NCBI GenBank assembly: GCA_035693105.1
Contig: DASSHC010000409.1
Coordinates: 1-12,823, forward strand
Direction of reading: 5' to 3'
DNA from: DASSHC01 sp035693105
GTDB lineage: Bacteria > Chloroflexota > Chloroflexia > Thermomicrobiales > Thermomicrobiaceae
Length of the DNA: 12,823 nucleotides
The notes beneath the pieces are model-generated. The model saw only the letters and a list, made by a program, of their open reading frames with translations, was not told the origin of the DNA and ran no database searches. The translations under genes and the position numbers were made by a program. Below, piece after piece: positions 1 through 8,836 of this stretch. Every line of letters starts with the position of its first letter. The first letter of the stretch is position 1.

Positions 1-28
1 CTGTCATCCCGAGCGCAGTCGAGGGATC
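1..28. repeat. Possible dispersed intergenic palindromic repeat
   Basis: The first 28 bases begin TGTCATCCCGAGCGCAG after one base and contain the inverted arms ATCCC (6-10) and GGGAT (23-27). From memory, the pattern TGTCATCC-GAGCG-AG-GA-GGATC recurs between genes in many Chloroflexota and other environmental genomes. Only one copy is visible here, so its repeat status rests on recollection. It lies just past the stop of the DUF362 gene on the minus strand, next to a short CCGTC/GACGG hairpin (28-40), and could help end that transcript. Confidence 0.4.
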
Positions 29-43
29 CGTCGTGGACGGCAA

Positions 44-1288
44 CTAACCCTTGTCGATGGGTAGGGAGTGGCGGGGTGTCCCCTGCGAGAGCGCCCGCCG
101 GGCCACGAGTGTCGACGCCGCGAGCGCGGCAGTGGCGATACCGCCGGCCAGCGCGGTCGCGCCGGGCTGGGGGCCGGGGAGGACGACGCGGCCGTCGCCG
201 TAGCTCTGGAAGAGGCGGCCCCATTTGGTCTCCAGCGCGGCTTTGACCCGGGGGCGGCCGACGAACGGGTACCAGTAGACGTTGTGGTAGAAGTTCGAGG
301 CGAAGTACGACCAGGGCACCAGCGGCGAGCGCAGCAGCGGTTTCTCGAAGCGCTTGAGCGGGCCGTGGTAGATCAGGTGCTGGCCGCGACTGGCGAAGGT
401 ATCCTCGCGCACGAAGCCCCAGTCCTCGGCGGAGACGTCAGCGCCGACGATCTCGATATCCTTGGGATCGCCGACCCCGAGCCCCTTATCGTGCGCCAGT
501 CGGATGAAGTCGAGTGACATGGGGTCAAAGCCCTGCATTTTGGCGCTAACGGCGTCGATCGCCACCTGATCGGCGCTGGCCAGCAGGATGTCCTTCTCAT
601 GCACGCGCATGGCGCGCGGGCCAGGGCCGTCGCCGGCGAAGGTGCCGTCCATGACCGCGAACAGGCCGGGGTGAATCTCCCGCTGGATCGTCAGCAGATC
701 GACCAGCGTCTCGTGGATGACGGCGTGCGTCCAGTGGCGCCGGTCGTTGAGCAGGCCGCCGAAGGCGTTTTTCATGGCGCCGGTGATGGTGGTGAAGACG
801 TGGGTCTTGACCGTCGGGAGCTGGATGATGTTGCGCCCGATGAACATGCGCGGAATGCGAATACCGTCAGGGAAGATATCGTGGAGCACCAGCATCTCGG
901 CTTTCGGCTCGTAGATGCTCCACTCGATCTCCGGCTCGTAGAGGTGGACGTTCTCGACCCCGTACTTGTCGACCACGTACTTGTGCTTGTTGTTGCGCTC
1001 ACCGACGTAGGCGTCGACCACCACCGTCTTGTTGTGGGCGCCGATCAGGCGCTGGTAGCCGTCGGCGCGCAGCCGCCGGATGACCCCTTCGAGCTGCCAG
1101 GGCGTGGTCGAGCAGGCGGGGTACCAGGTCTGCCACGAGACGTTGATCTTGAGAATCGTGTCGAGGTCGCGGGGCAGCGCGTCCTGGTAGCCGGCCAGCG
1201 TCATGACCTGGCCGACGTCGTCCAGCACCGTCTCCGGCCGGGTTCTGAGCACCGCTACCTTACCACGTCCCGGGAAATCGCTCGCCAT
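44..1288 (-). CDS. DUF362 domain-containing protein
   Basis: This encodes a 414-residue protein of the DUF362 family, whose biochemical role is not firmly known; some relatives are fused to ferredoxin domains. The family signatures are visible: a Lys-Thr-His motif (about 161-163) followed by ITGAMKNAFGG (168-178), VMDGT then a Gly-rich GDGPGP stretch (212-224), and DQVAIDAVSAKMQG (240-253). An early segment reads ILKINVSW. No CxxCxxC iron-sulfur motif is present, so this is the stand-alone form. The C-terminus has an Ala-rich hydrophobic stretch (about 376-395) that could be a membrane anchor or a loose tail. I chose the ATG at 1288 because GGAG lies 5 bases upstream. An in-frame extension to 1417 has no such site and would run through the likely promoter. 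The gene is divergent from the carboxypeptidase gene and its role there is unclear. The family call is confident; function is not. Confidence 0.85.
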   Translation of the reverse strand: MASDFPGRGKVAVLRTRPETVLDDVGQVMTLAGYQDALPRDLDTILKINVSWQTWYPACSTTPWQLEGVIRRLRADGYQRLIGAHNKTVVVDAYVGERNNKHKYVVDKYGVENVHLYEPEIEWSIYEPKAEMLVLHDIFPDGIRIPRMFIGRNIIQLPTVKTHVFTTITGAMKNAFGGLLNDRRHWTHAVIHETLVDLLTIQREIHPGLFAVMDGTFAGDGPGPRAMRVHEKDILLASADQVAIDAVSAKMQGFDPMSLDFIRLAHDKGLGVGDPKDIEIVGADVSAEDWGFVREDTFASRGQHLIYHGPLKRFEKPLLRSPLVPWSYFASNFYHNVYWYPFVGRPRVKAALETKWGRLFQSYGDGRVVLPGPQPGATALAGGIATAALAASTLVARRALSQGTPRHSLPIDKG

Positions 1289-1332
1289 CGGTCTCCGTCT
1301 TTTCACTCGCGCAACCGGCTCAAGCGGGTTTG

Positions 1333-1362
1333 ATGGTAGCACGCGGCAGGTGAGAAACCCAA
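1333..1362 (-). promoter_or_regulatory. Candidate minus-strand promoter for the DUF362 gene
   Basis: Read on the minus strand there is TTGGGT (1362-1357), an 18-base spacer, then TACCAT (1338-1333) preceded by TGC, an extended -10. Transcription would begin about 40 bases ahead of the ATG at 1288. The match to the sigma-70 consensus is moderate. Confidence 0.45.
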
Positions 1363-1372
1363 CCAGACCGTC

Positions 1373-1401
1373 TTGTACGTACAGTCCGTTCGTGCTATCA
1401 T
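1373..1401 (+). promoter_or_regulatory. Sigma-70-type promoter for the carboxypeptidase gene
   Basis: TTGTAC (1373-1378) and TATCAT (1396-1401) are 17 bases apart, and TGC directly before the -10 makes it an extended -10. The -35 is overlapped by the perfect 10-base palindrome TGTACGTACA (1374-1383), which could be an operator. The predicted start near 1408 gives a leader of about 137 bases before the GTG at 1545. Confidence 0.65.
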
Positions 1402-1430
1402 CGTGACGCACGGTCATAGCGCGACCTGGC

Positions 1431-1460
1431 CCGTCCGGCGAACGGGGACTTGCCGGACGG
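1431..1460 (+). promoter_or_regulatory. Strong leader hairpin upstream of the carboxypeptidase gene
   Basis: CCGTCCGGC (1431-1439) pairs perfectly with GCCGGACGG (1452-1460) around a 12-base loop. A smaller GGTC/GACC hairpin (1412-1426) comes before it. Both fall in the predicted untranslated leader. No T-run follows, so it is not a classical terminator. I could not match it to a known riboswitch class. It may stabilise the transcript, pause polymerase, or be incidental in GC-rich DNA. Confidence 0.4.
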
Positions 1461-1544
1461 TGGCGGCGCGTTGGCCCTGGCGGGGGACACTGCTAGCCGG
1501 CGGCCGTGCGAGGGAACCACGGGAAGCCCGATTGGGGGTCTGCG

Positions 1545-3152
1545 GTGCTACGTGCCGTATCACGGGCACGGCTCTGTACGTGTCTTTTCGCCTCGCTCGT
1601 GGCAATCGGCGGCCTGCTCGCCGGCGGCTCGGGCGCGCTGGCGGCGAGCGGGCCGCAATTGACGGCGCAGTACGCCGTGGTGGTCGACGCCGACACCGGC
1701 AAGGTTCTCTTCGACAAGGACATGGACACGCCCGCGGCGCCGGCTAGCCTGACCAAAATCTTCACCGCCGCCGTCGCCCTCAGCAGCGCCTCGCTCGACC
1801 AGGAGCTCACAGTCGACAGTTACGACCTCGTCGGGGAGTCTTCGATGGGACTGAGCGCGGGGCAGACGGTCACCCTGCGCACGGCGCTCTACGGCATGCT
1901 GCTCCCCTCCGGCAATGATGCCGCCATGACGGTGGCGCAGAATCTCGGAGCGCTCCCCGGTGATACGCCGCAGCAGTCGATCGACCGCTTCATGGCGCGG
2001 GTCAACGCCACCGCGGCCCGGCTCGGACTCCAGCACACGCATCTGGTGACGCCGCACGGCCTGGACACGCCCGGGCATGAGACGACGGCGCGCGATATCG
2101 CCGCCATCTCGATGTTCGCCCTGCGCAACCCCGATTTCCGCACCATCATCGGCAGCGACACCTACCACGCGGAGGGTTTCGATCTGGTCCAGGCCAATCG
2201 CCTGCTCGACAGCTATCCCGGCCTCATCGGCGGCAAGACCGGCATCACCGACAACGCCGGCTACTGCTTGATGGAGGCGGCCGAGCGTGACGGGCACACG
2301 ATCATCGCGGTCGTGCTCAAGAGCACGGCCGATGCCTGGTATGCCGATGCCTCCAGTCTGCTCGACTACGGCTTCGACCTGCTGGCGAGCGGCACGCTGC
2401 CGCCCGACCTCCCGACCATCTCGCTCGCGCCGAGCGCGCCGCTGGCTCCCGCGGTTCAACAGCCGGCCGCGAGCGCGGCCCCATCGACGCCGACAGGGTT
2501 GACGGTGCAGCGCGTCAGCGAGCACGAAGTGGTCGTGGGCCACCGCGACCTGGTGACCGTGACCCATCTCTCATGGCACTGGCCGCTGGCCGCGCTCGTC
2601 GCCATGATCCTGGCCACGGCGCTGGCCCTCAACTACCACTTGCTAATCGCCCTGGCCGGGCTCGGCTGGCACCACCGGCCACGACCGCGGCGTGGCTCAC
2701 GCGGGCGCTCGCGTCCCGCGCACGGCGCGGTGCGTCGCCACGACCGCGTGCCGCGCCCGGTTATGGGCGGCAGCCAGCCCCTTGACCAGCGCACGCCGCG
2801 CCACGTGCTCGATCTATCCGCCTCGGAGGCCTCGCGCGCTTCGCGGCGCAGCGCGCTCTCGCCCGCCCAGTCCTGCATGGCGCGCGGCGTATCGCTGGTG
2901 GCCGCTGGTAACTACCCCCATGCCACCGATCAGTTCCTGCGGGCGCTCGAGTTGGACTCGTCGCTCGATCTCGCGCGCGCGCCGGGCTTCTGGTCGATGG
3001 GAACCGCTGGCTATCTGGCGGCGGCTCGCGCCTACGCCCGGCTCGACCGGCTGGCCGACGCCCGCTCGCTTCTGACCATCGTCAAACTCGGCTGCGCCTC
3101 GCGCCGCGATCTGGAAGCGCTGCTCCAGGAAGTCGTGGTCCCTTCCCGCTGA
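1545..3152 (+). CDS. D-alanyl-D-alanine carboxypeptidase (S11, PBP5/DacF-like) with TM and TPR-like tail
   Basis: This 535-residue serine D,D-carboxypeptidase removes the terminal D-Ala from peptidoglycan stem peptides outside the membrane. The full S11 active site is visible: SLTK (68-71, nucleophile Ser68), SGN (122-124) and KTG (231-233). An N-terminal signal peptide of about 35 residues ends near ALAAS. After the catalytic domain come a Pro/Ala-rich linker (about 295-320), a transmembrane helix (about 345-373), a strongly basic segment (HHRPRPRRGSRGRSR) that suggests a cytoplasmic side, and then a TPR-like helical region (about 440-517: ARGVSLVAAGNYPHATDQF and a second partial repeat). 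Canonical DacA/DacF end with a PBP5 C-terminal domain and an amphipathic anchor; this one has neither. I chose GTG 1545 because GGGGG lies 6 bases upstream; GTG 1506 in the same frame adds 13 residues but lacks a good site. It appears monocistronic, between an extended -10 promoter and a strong terminator. Confidence 0.88.
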   Translation: MLRAVSRARLCTCLFASLVAIGGLLAGGSGALAASGPQLTAQYAVVVDADTGKVLFDKDMDTPAAPASLTKIFTAAVALSSASLDQELTVDSYDLVGESSMGLSAGQTVTLRTALYGMLLPSGNDAAMTVAQNLGALPGDTPQQSIDRFMARVNATAARLGLQHTHLVTPHGLDTPGHETTARDIAAISMFALRNPDFRTIIGSDTYHAEGFDLVQANRLLDSYPGLIGGKTGITDNAGYCLMEAAERDGHTIIAVVLKSTADAWYADASSLLDYGFDLLASGTLPPDLPTISLAPSAPLAPAVQQPAASAAPSTPTGLTVQRVSEHEVVVGHRDLVTVTHLSWHWPLAALVAMILATALALNYHLLIALAGLGWHHRPRPRRGSRGRSRPAHGAVRRHDRVPRPVMGGSQPLDQRTPRHVLDLSASEASRASRRSALSPAQSCMARGVSLVAAGNYPHATDQFLRALELDSSLDLARAPGFWSMGTAGYLAAARAYARLDRLADARSLLTIVKLGCASRRDLEALLQEVVVPSR

Positions 3153-3175
3153 CCATCTCTTTCCCTCCCACCTTT

Positions 3176-3204
3176 GAGGAAGGCTTCCCGCCTTCCTCTT
3201 TTTT
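3176..3204 (+). terminator. Intrinsic terminator after the carboxypeptidase gene
   Basis: GAGGAAGGC (3176-3184) pairs perfectly with GCCTTCCTC (3190-3198) around a 5-base loop, followed by six T (3199-3204). It starts 24 bases after the TGA at 3152 and separates this gene from the hspR promoter. Confidence 0.92.
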
Positions 3205-3299
3205 GTTGCCGCGGGCTGGCGGTACGGGGTGTGCGGCAGAGCGGTGAGGCCGCCGCAGGCCGAGAGCCGCAATAGGCCTGCGTCCGTAGGACCGGGAAC

Positions 3300-3319
3300 C
3301 TTGATATGAGCCGTATAAG
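3300..3319 (+). promoter_or_regulatory. HAIR-like imperfect palindrome, candidate HspR operator
   Basis: CTTGATATGAGCCGTATAAG resembles the known HspR box (CTTGAGT, 7 bases, ACTCAAG). The left arm CTTGATA, the 7-base spacer and the start of the right arm TAT-AAG fit, but the right arm lacks one C. It covers the -35 and much of the spacer of the hspR promoter, where a repressor would block polymerase. A second inverted repeat, GTATA/TATAC (3313-3328), overlaps the -10. The identity as a HAIR element is inference. Confidence 0.4.
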
Positions 3320-3329
3320 CTGCTATACT
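3301..3329 (+). promoter_or_regulatory. Sigma-70-type promoter of the hspR-clpB operon
   Basis: TTGATA (3301-3306) and TATACT (3324-3329) are 17 bases apart, each one mismatch from consensus. The start would fall near 3336, leaving a leader of roughly 25 bases before the ribosome binding site GGGAGG (3353-3358). Confidence 0.8.
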
Positions 3330-3362
3330 CCGAGCGTGTAAAAGACGGCCTCGGGAGGAATG

Positions 3363-3710
3363 ATGCGGGAGAACGAGCCACTCTACGTCATCAGCGTGGC
3401 TGCACGTTTACTCGAACTGCATCCGCAGACGCTGCGCAAGTACGAGCGCGAGGGGTTCGTTTCGCCGTCGCGCACGTCCGGGAATCTCCGCCTGTACTCT
3501 TCGGAGGATCTGGAACGCCTGCGCCAGGTGAAGTATCTGGTCGAGGAGCGGGGTGTCAACCTCGCGGGCGTGCAACTGGCGATGGAACTGACCGCGCGGC
3601 TGAAGCGCCTGCGCCAGCAGACGGCGCAGCTCTCACGGCGCAACGACGGTCGACTCGACCCGATGGTCGACGAGCTGGAGCAGGTGCTGCACGTGCTCGG
3701 CGTCGAGTAA
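3363..3710 (+). CDS. hspR: MerR-family heat-shock repressor HspR
   Basis: This 115-residue transcription factor matches HspR, which represses chaperone genes (dnaK, clpB and its own gene) and in studied actinobacteria is assisted by DnaK. Seen here: the N-terminal PLYVISVAARLLELHPQTLR helix-turn-helix (about 6-25), the KYEREG turn, the wing around SGNLRLYSSEDLERLR, the HspR-like VEERGVNLAGVQLAMEL segment, and a C-terminal coiled coil with heptad Leu/Val. No metal- or drug-sensing C-terminal domain is present. ATG 3363 is preferred over the adjacent ATG 3360 because the latter almost overlaps the GGGAGG site; the difference is one Met. clpB follows after 58 bases with no terminator between, so the two form an operon under one promoter with a HAIR-like box. 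General MerR assignment is nearly certain; HspR identity is very likely from sequence and neighbour. Confidence 0.92.
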   Translation: MRENEPLYVISVAARLLELHPQTLRKYEREGFVSPSRTSGNLRLYSSEDLERLRQVKYLVEERGVNLAGVQLAMELTARLKRLRQQTAQLSRRNDGRLDPMVDELEQVLHVLGVE

Positions 3711-3768
3711 CGGAACACGGCGATAACCGGCTCCCGAGGGCCGAATTAGCAAGAAGCAGGTGACAGGG

Positions 3769-6369
<2,601 letters not shown>

Positions 6370-6375
6370 TGCTCC

Positions 6376-6410
6376 GGGGTGTTCCGCGCCAATCCGGTCC
6401 GGGACACCCC
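6376..6410 (+). terminator. Candidate stem-loop terminator after clpB
   Basis: GGGGTGTTCC (6376-6385) pairs with GGGACACCCC (6401-6410), ten pairs with one G-T wobble, around a 15-base loop, starting 6 bases after the clpB stop. Only ATTCCCATCTT follows, not a clean T-run, so termination may be weak or need Rho. Confidence 0.5.
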
Positions 6411-6411
6411 A

Positions 6412-6441
6412 TTCCCATCTTCGCCGCCCCGCTGCTATGAT
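6412..6441 (+). promoter_or_regulatory. Candidate promoter after clpB
   Basis: TATGAT (6436-6441) is a strong -10. TTCCCA (6412-6417), 18 bases upstream, is a weak -35 (4 of 6). It would start transcription near 6448 and serve the small membrane protein gene and perhaps the following gene. Confidence 0.45.
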
Positions 6442-6495
6442 CACGGCAGCGGTCTCGGATGGCTGCCTGGCAGCCCGCGCCAGAGAGGGTGTCTG

Positions 6496-6621
6496 TTGCA
6501 CCTCGTCACCGACCTGATCGAGTTGATCATCATCATCGTCGTCCTGATCGTGATCCCCATCCTCTTCACCCTCGTCTTCGATATCGCCGCCCACCTGCGC
6601 GAGCTCTTCGGCCGCGACTAG
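6496..6621 (+). CDS. Small single-pass membrane protein (41 aa, TTG start)
   Basis: The reading frame ending at TAG 6621 carries a 41-residue protein starting at TTG 6496, with GAGAGGG (6483-6489) six bases upstream. It has a short N-terminus, one highly hydrophobic helix (about residues 7-31, rich in Ile, Val and Leu) and a charged tail AAHLRELFGRD. The same frame is open back to ATG 6379, but that N-terminus is Pro/Arg/Gly-rich, would begin inside the post-clpB stem-loop, and has no ribosome binding site, so the short form is preferred. The Ile run comes from ATC codons and is partly low-complexity sequence. No family is recognised. A possible promoter (6412-6441) precedes it. Possible roles such as a membrane-protease or transporter accessory peptide are speculation. 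Confidence 0.5.
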   Translation: MHLVTDLIELIIIIVVLIVIPILFTLVFDIAAHLRELFGRD

Positions 6622-6694
6622 CACGACAACGCTCTCCCGCCTACAGTGAGAGGCTCCATCTTCGCTGCTGCCCCTGGCACGCGGGGTGCATTGG

Positions 6695-6714
6695 CCCTCC
6701 CGAGGCAAGGAGGG
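6695..6714 (+). promoter_or_regulatory. Hairpin that could hide the ribosome binding site
   Basis: CCCTCC (6695-6700) is complementary to GGAGGG (6709-6714) with an 8-base loop. GGAGGG is the Shine-Dalgarno sequence of the gene starting at ATG 6720. GTGCC/GGCAC (about 6715-6727) around the start codon could pair as well. If formed, these would reduce translation initiation; the helices are short, so the effect is uncertain. Confidence 0.3.
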
Positions 6715-6719
6715 TGCCG

Positions 6720-7076
6720 ATGGCACAATCGCCCGAGCAGCGGGCCGCGGCCTATCGCGCGTTGCTGAACGACAATATCGCGCTGGTCGAGAGCCTGCCG
6801 GATAAGGAGCAGCGCATCGCCGAGCGGGTGGCGGCCGGCGAGCCGATCCCCTTCATCGCCAACGACGAGTCGGTGAGTGAGGGCGCGGTCTGGCATTTGC
6901 TCGGACAGCTGGCGCGCTTCGTTCGCGGCGATGAACCGGCCGAGCCGGCGGTGACCGGCGGGTTGGGCAGCGACACCGAGCCGGGCGTCACCGGCGGCTA
7001 CGGCGACACCGCCATGGGTAGCCTGGACAGCGACTTTCCCTTGCCGAAGCCCGGTGAGACGGAGCGGCCGGACTAA
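6720..7076 (+). CDS. Hypothetical protein with helix-turn-helix-like segment (118 aa)
   Basis: I do not recognise the family. The start is well supported: AAGGAGGG (6707-6714) lies 5 bases before ATG 6720, while the longer open frame upstream has no such signal. Residues about 28-70 are predicted to be helical, and ERVAAGEPIPFIAND followed by SEGAVWHLLGQLARF resembles the spacing of a LuxR/sigma-region-4 helix-turn-helix. The typical conserved positions are only partly present, so DNA binding is a guess. The C-terminal 40 residues are acidic, Gly/Pro-rich and probably disordered, with VTGGLG and VTGGYG as a short internal repeat. The recQ-like gene starts 57 bases downstream with no terminator between, so co-transcription is possible. 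Cytoplasmic; no signal peptide or membrane helix. Confidence 0.72.
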   Translation: MAQSPEQRAAAYRALLNDNIALVESLPDKEQRIAERVAAGEPIPFIANDESVSEGAVWHLLGQLARFVRGDEPAEPAVTGGLGSDTEPGVTGGYGDTAMGSLDSDFPLPKPGETERPD

Positions 7077-7133
7077 CAACGCTCACACAACCGTCAATAC
7101 CTGTAATCGAACGTGAGAATGCGAGGCCCATGC

Positions 7134-8822
7134 ATGACGCCTTCCAGCGAGGCGCTTCAGTCGCTGCTGCGCCGCTTCGGGCACGACGAATTTCGCCCCG
7201 GTCAGCGCCGGGTGATCGACAACCTGCTGCGCGGCCGCGACGTTCTGGCGGTGCTGGCGACGGGGTCGGGCAAGTCGTTGACCTATGAACTGGTAGCGCA
7301 GGTACTCCCCGGCGCGACGATCGTGGTCTCGCCACTGATCGCGCTGATGCAGGATCAGATCGAGTCGTTGGAGGCGGTCGATATCCCGGCCCTGCTGGTC
7401 AACAGTACGCTCTCGGTCAAGGAGCAGGGAGCGGCGCTGGAGCGGCTGGGGCGCGGCGAGGCTCGCTTGCTCTACGTCACCCCCGAGCGCTTCGAGAACG
7501 CGGACTTCATGCAGGCCATGGCGCAGGTGCCGGTGTCGCTGATGGCCGTCGACGAGGCGCACTCGATTTCGGAATGGGGCCACGACTTCCGGCCGGCCTA
7601 TCTCAATCTCGGCGCCGCCGCCAGGCAGCTCGGACGACCGCCGATCCTGGCGCTGACGGCGACGGCAACGCCGTGGGTGCGCGACGAGATCATCGGGCGG
7701 CTGGAGCTGCGCGATCCGGTGCTGGTGGTCCACGGCACCGACCGCCCCAATCTCTTCTTCGAGGTGCTGCGGGTCGAGCAGGACGGTCAGGACCGCGCGG
7801 TTCTGCGCCGCATGTTCGACGAGGTGACGCAGGACTACCCCGAGCCACGGCGCGCCCAGCTGGCCGAGGCGATGCGGGGGAGCGGCATTATCTACACACG
7901 CACCACCGCCGCCGCCGAGGAGACCGCCGCGTGGTTGAAGGAGTGGGGCATCGCCGCCGACTACTACCACGGGCAGCGCGGCAACGATGAGCGCGCCGAG
8001 GTGCAAGATCGTTTCATGCGCGGCGAGCTGCGCGTCATCTGCGCCACCAACGCCTTCGGTTTGGGTGTGGACAAGCCGGAGGTGCGCTTCGTGGTGCACC
8101 GCGACGTGCCGGCGAGCGTCGAGAGCTACTACCAGGAGGCGGGGCGCGCCGGGCGCGACGGCGCCTTCGCGCGCTGCACCCTGATCTACCGCCCGGCCGA
8201 TCTCAGCCGGGCGGCGTTCTTGTCGGCCGGCTCACACCTGACTTTGGAGAAGGTGCGCGCGGTGCGGGACGCGTTGCGAGGCAGGCGCGGCATCGGCCTG
8301 CCGCGACTGGAGTGTGAGAGCGGCTTGAAGGGCCGCGCGCTGGGTGATGTGGTCGCCGCGTTAGAGCGCGCCGGGGTGCTGCGTGAGCGGCGTGGCCGCT
8401 TCTCGCTGGCGCGGCCCGATTTCGACGTATCCGTGGTCAGCGAGCAGGCGGAGCAGCGGCGCGAGTCGTACGAGCAGAGCCGAGTGGAGATGATGCGCCG
8501 CTATGCCGAACTGGGGTGCTGCCGTCGCGTCTACCTCCTGAACTACTTTGGCGAGGAGCCGGACTTCGAGCGCTGCGACCGCTGCGACAACGACCTCCTA
8601 CGGGGAGCCGAGGCCTGGATCCCGGTGCAGCAGGAGGTGGCGGTTCCGGTGCCCTACAACCTGGGCGATCGGGTGCTTCACCCAGAGTGGGGCGAGGGCG
8701 TAGTACAGCGGGTCGAGGATGATGCGCTGACGGTGCTGTTCGACGATGCGGGCTTCAAGTCGCTCTCCAGTCAGCTGGTGCTGGAGAATGGGTTTCTGCG
8801 CCCGGCCGATGCGACGCCGTGA
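7134..8822 (+). CDS. RecQ/RqlH-like SF2 DNA helicase with C-terminal Tudor-like segment
   Basis: This 562-residue ATP-dependent helicase has all the RecQ-type motifs: motif 0 FRPGQ (20-24), Walker A TGSGKS (43-48), DEAH (140-143), ALTATAT (173-179), IIYTRT (252-257), ATNAFGLGVD (304-313) and QEAGRAGRDG (334-343). After motif VI a winged-helix-like linker (about 370-425) comes before the Zn cluster, unlike E. coli RecQ, where the winged helix follows. From memory, mycobacterial RqlH also separates the helicase core from the cysteine cluster with a linker and lacks HRDC. The Zn site is Cys462/463, Cys481 and Cys484; the position of the fourth Cys is Asp487. The C-terminus (about 507-555, GDRVLHPEWGEGVV ... 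AGFKSL) resembles the PcrA/UvrD C-terminal Tudor domain. ATG 7134 is chosen for GAGG 7 bases upstream; ATG 7119 and GTG 7113 are alternatives. Likely role: DNA repair or recombination, possibly linked to transcription. Confidence 0.9.
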   Translation: MTPSSEALQSLLRRFGHDEFRPGQRRVIDNLLRGRDVLAVLATGSGKSLTYELVAQVLPGATIVVSPLIALMQDQIESLEAVDIPALLVNSTLSVKEQGAALERLGRGEARLLYVTPERFENADFMQAMAQVPVSLMAVDEAHSISEWGHDFRPAYLNLGAAARQLGRPPILALTATATPWVRDEIIGRLELRDPVLVVHGTDRPNLFFEVLRVEQDGQDRAVLRRMFDEVTQDYPEPRRAQLAEAMRGSGIIYTRTTAAAEETAAWLKEWGIAADYYHGQRGNDERAEVQDRFMRGELRVICATNAFGLGVDKPEVRFVVHRDVPASVESYYQEAGRAGRDGAFARCTLIYRPADLSRAAFLSAGSHLTLEKVRAVRDALRGRRGIGLPRLECESGLKGRALGDVVAALERAGVLRERRGRFSLARPDFDVSVVSEQAEQRRESYEQSRVEMMRRYAELGCCRRVYLLNYFGEEPDFERCDRCDNDLLRGAEAWIPVQQEVAVPVPYNLGDRVLHPEWGEGVVQRVEDDALTVLFDDAGFKSLSSQLVLENGFLRPADATP

Positions 8823-8836
8823 GCCAGGAACGGAAA

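Noticed and set aside
1408..1544. Known riboswitch (c-di-AMP ydaO, c-di-GMP, cobalamin) in the carboxypeptidase leader
   Set aside because: Some G-rich pieces such as GAGGGAACCA looked suggestive, but the conserved core elements of these classes, including GCTAACC for ydaO and the B12 box, are absent.
3711..3768. Separate promoter or CIRCE element between hspR and clpB
   Set aside because: The 58-base gap has no TTAGCACTC-type repeat, no terminator and no credible promoter, so co-transcription fits better.
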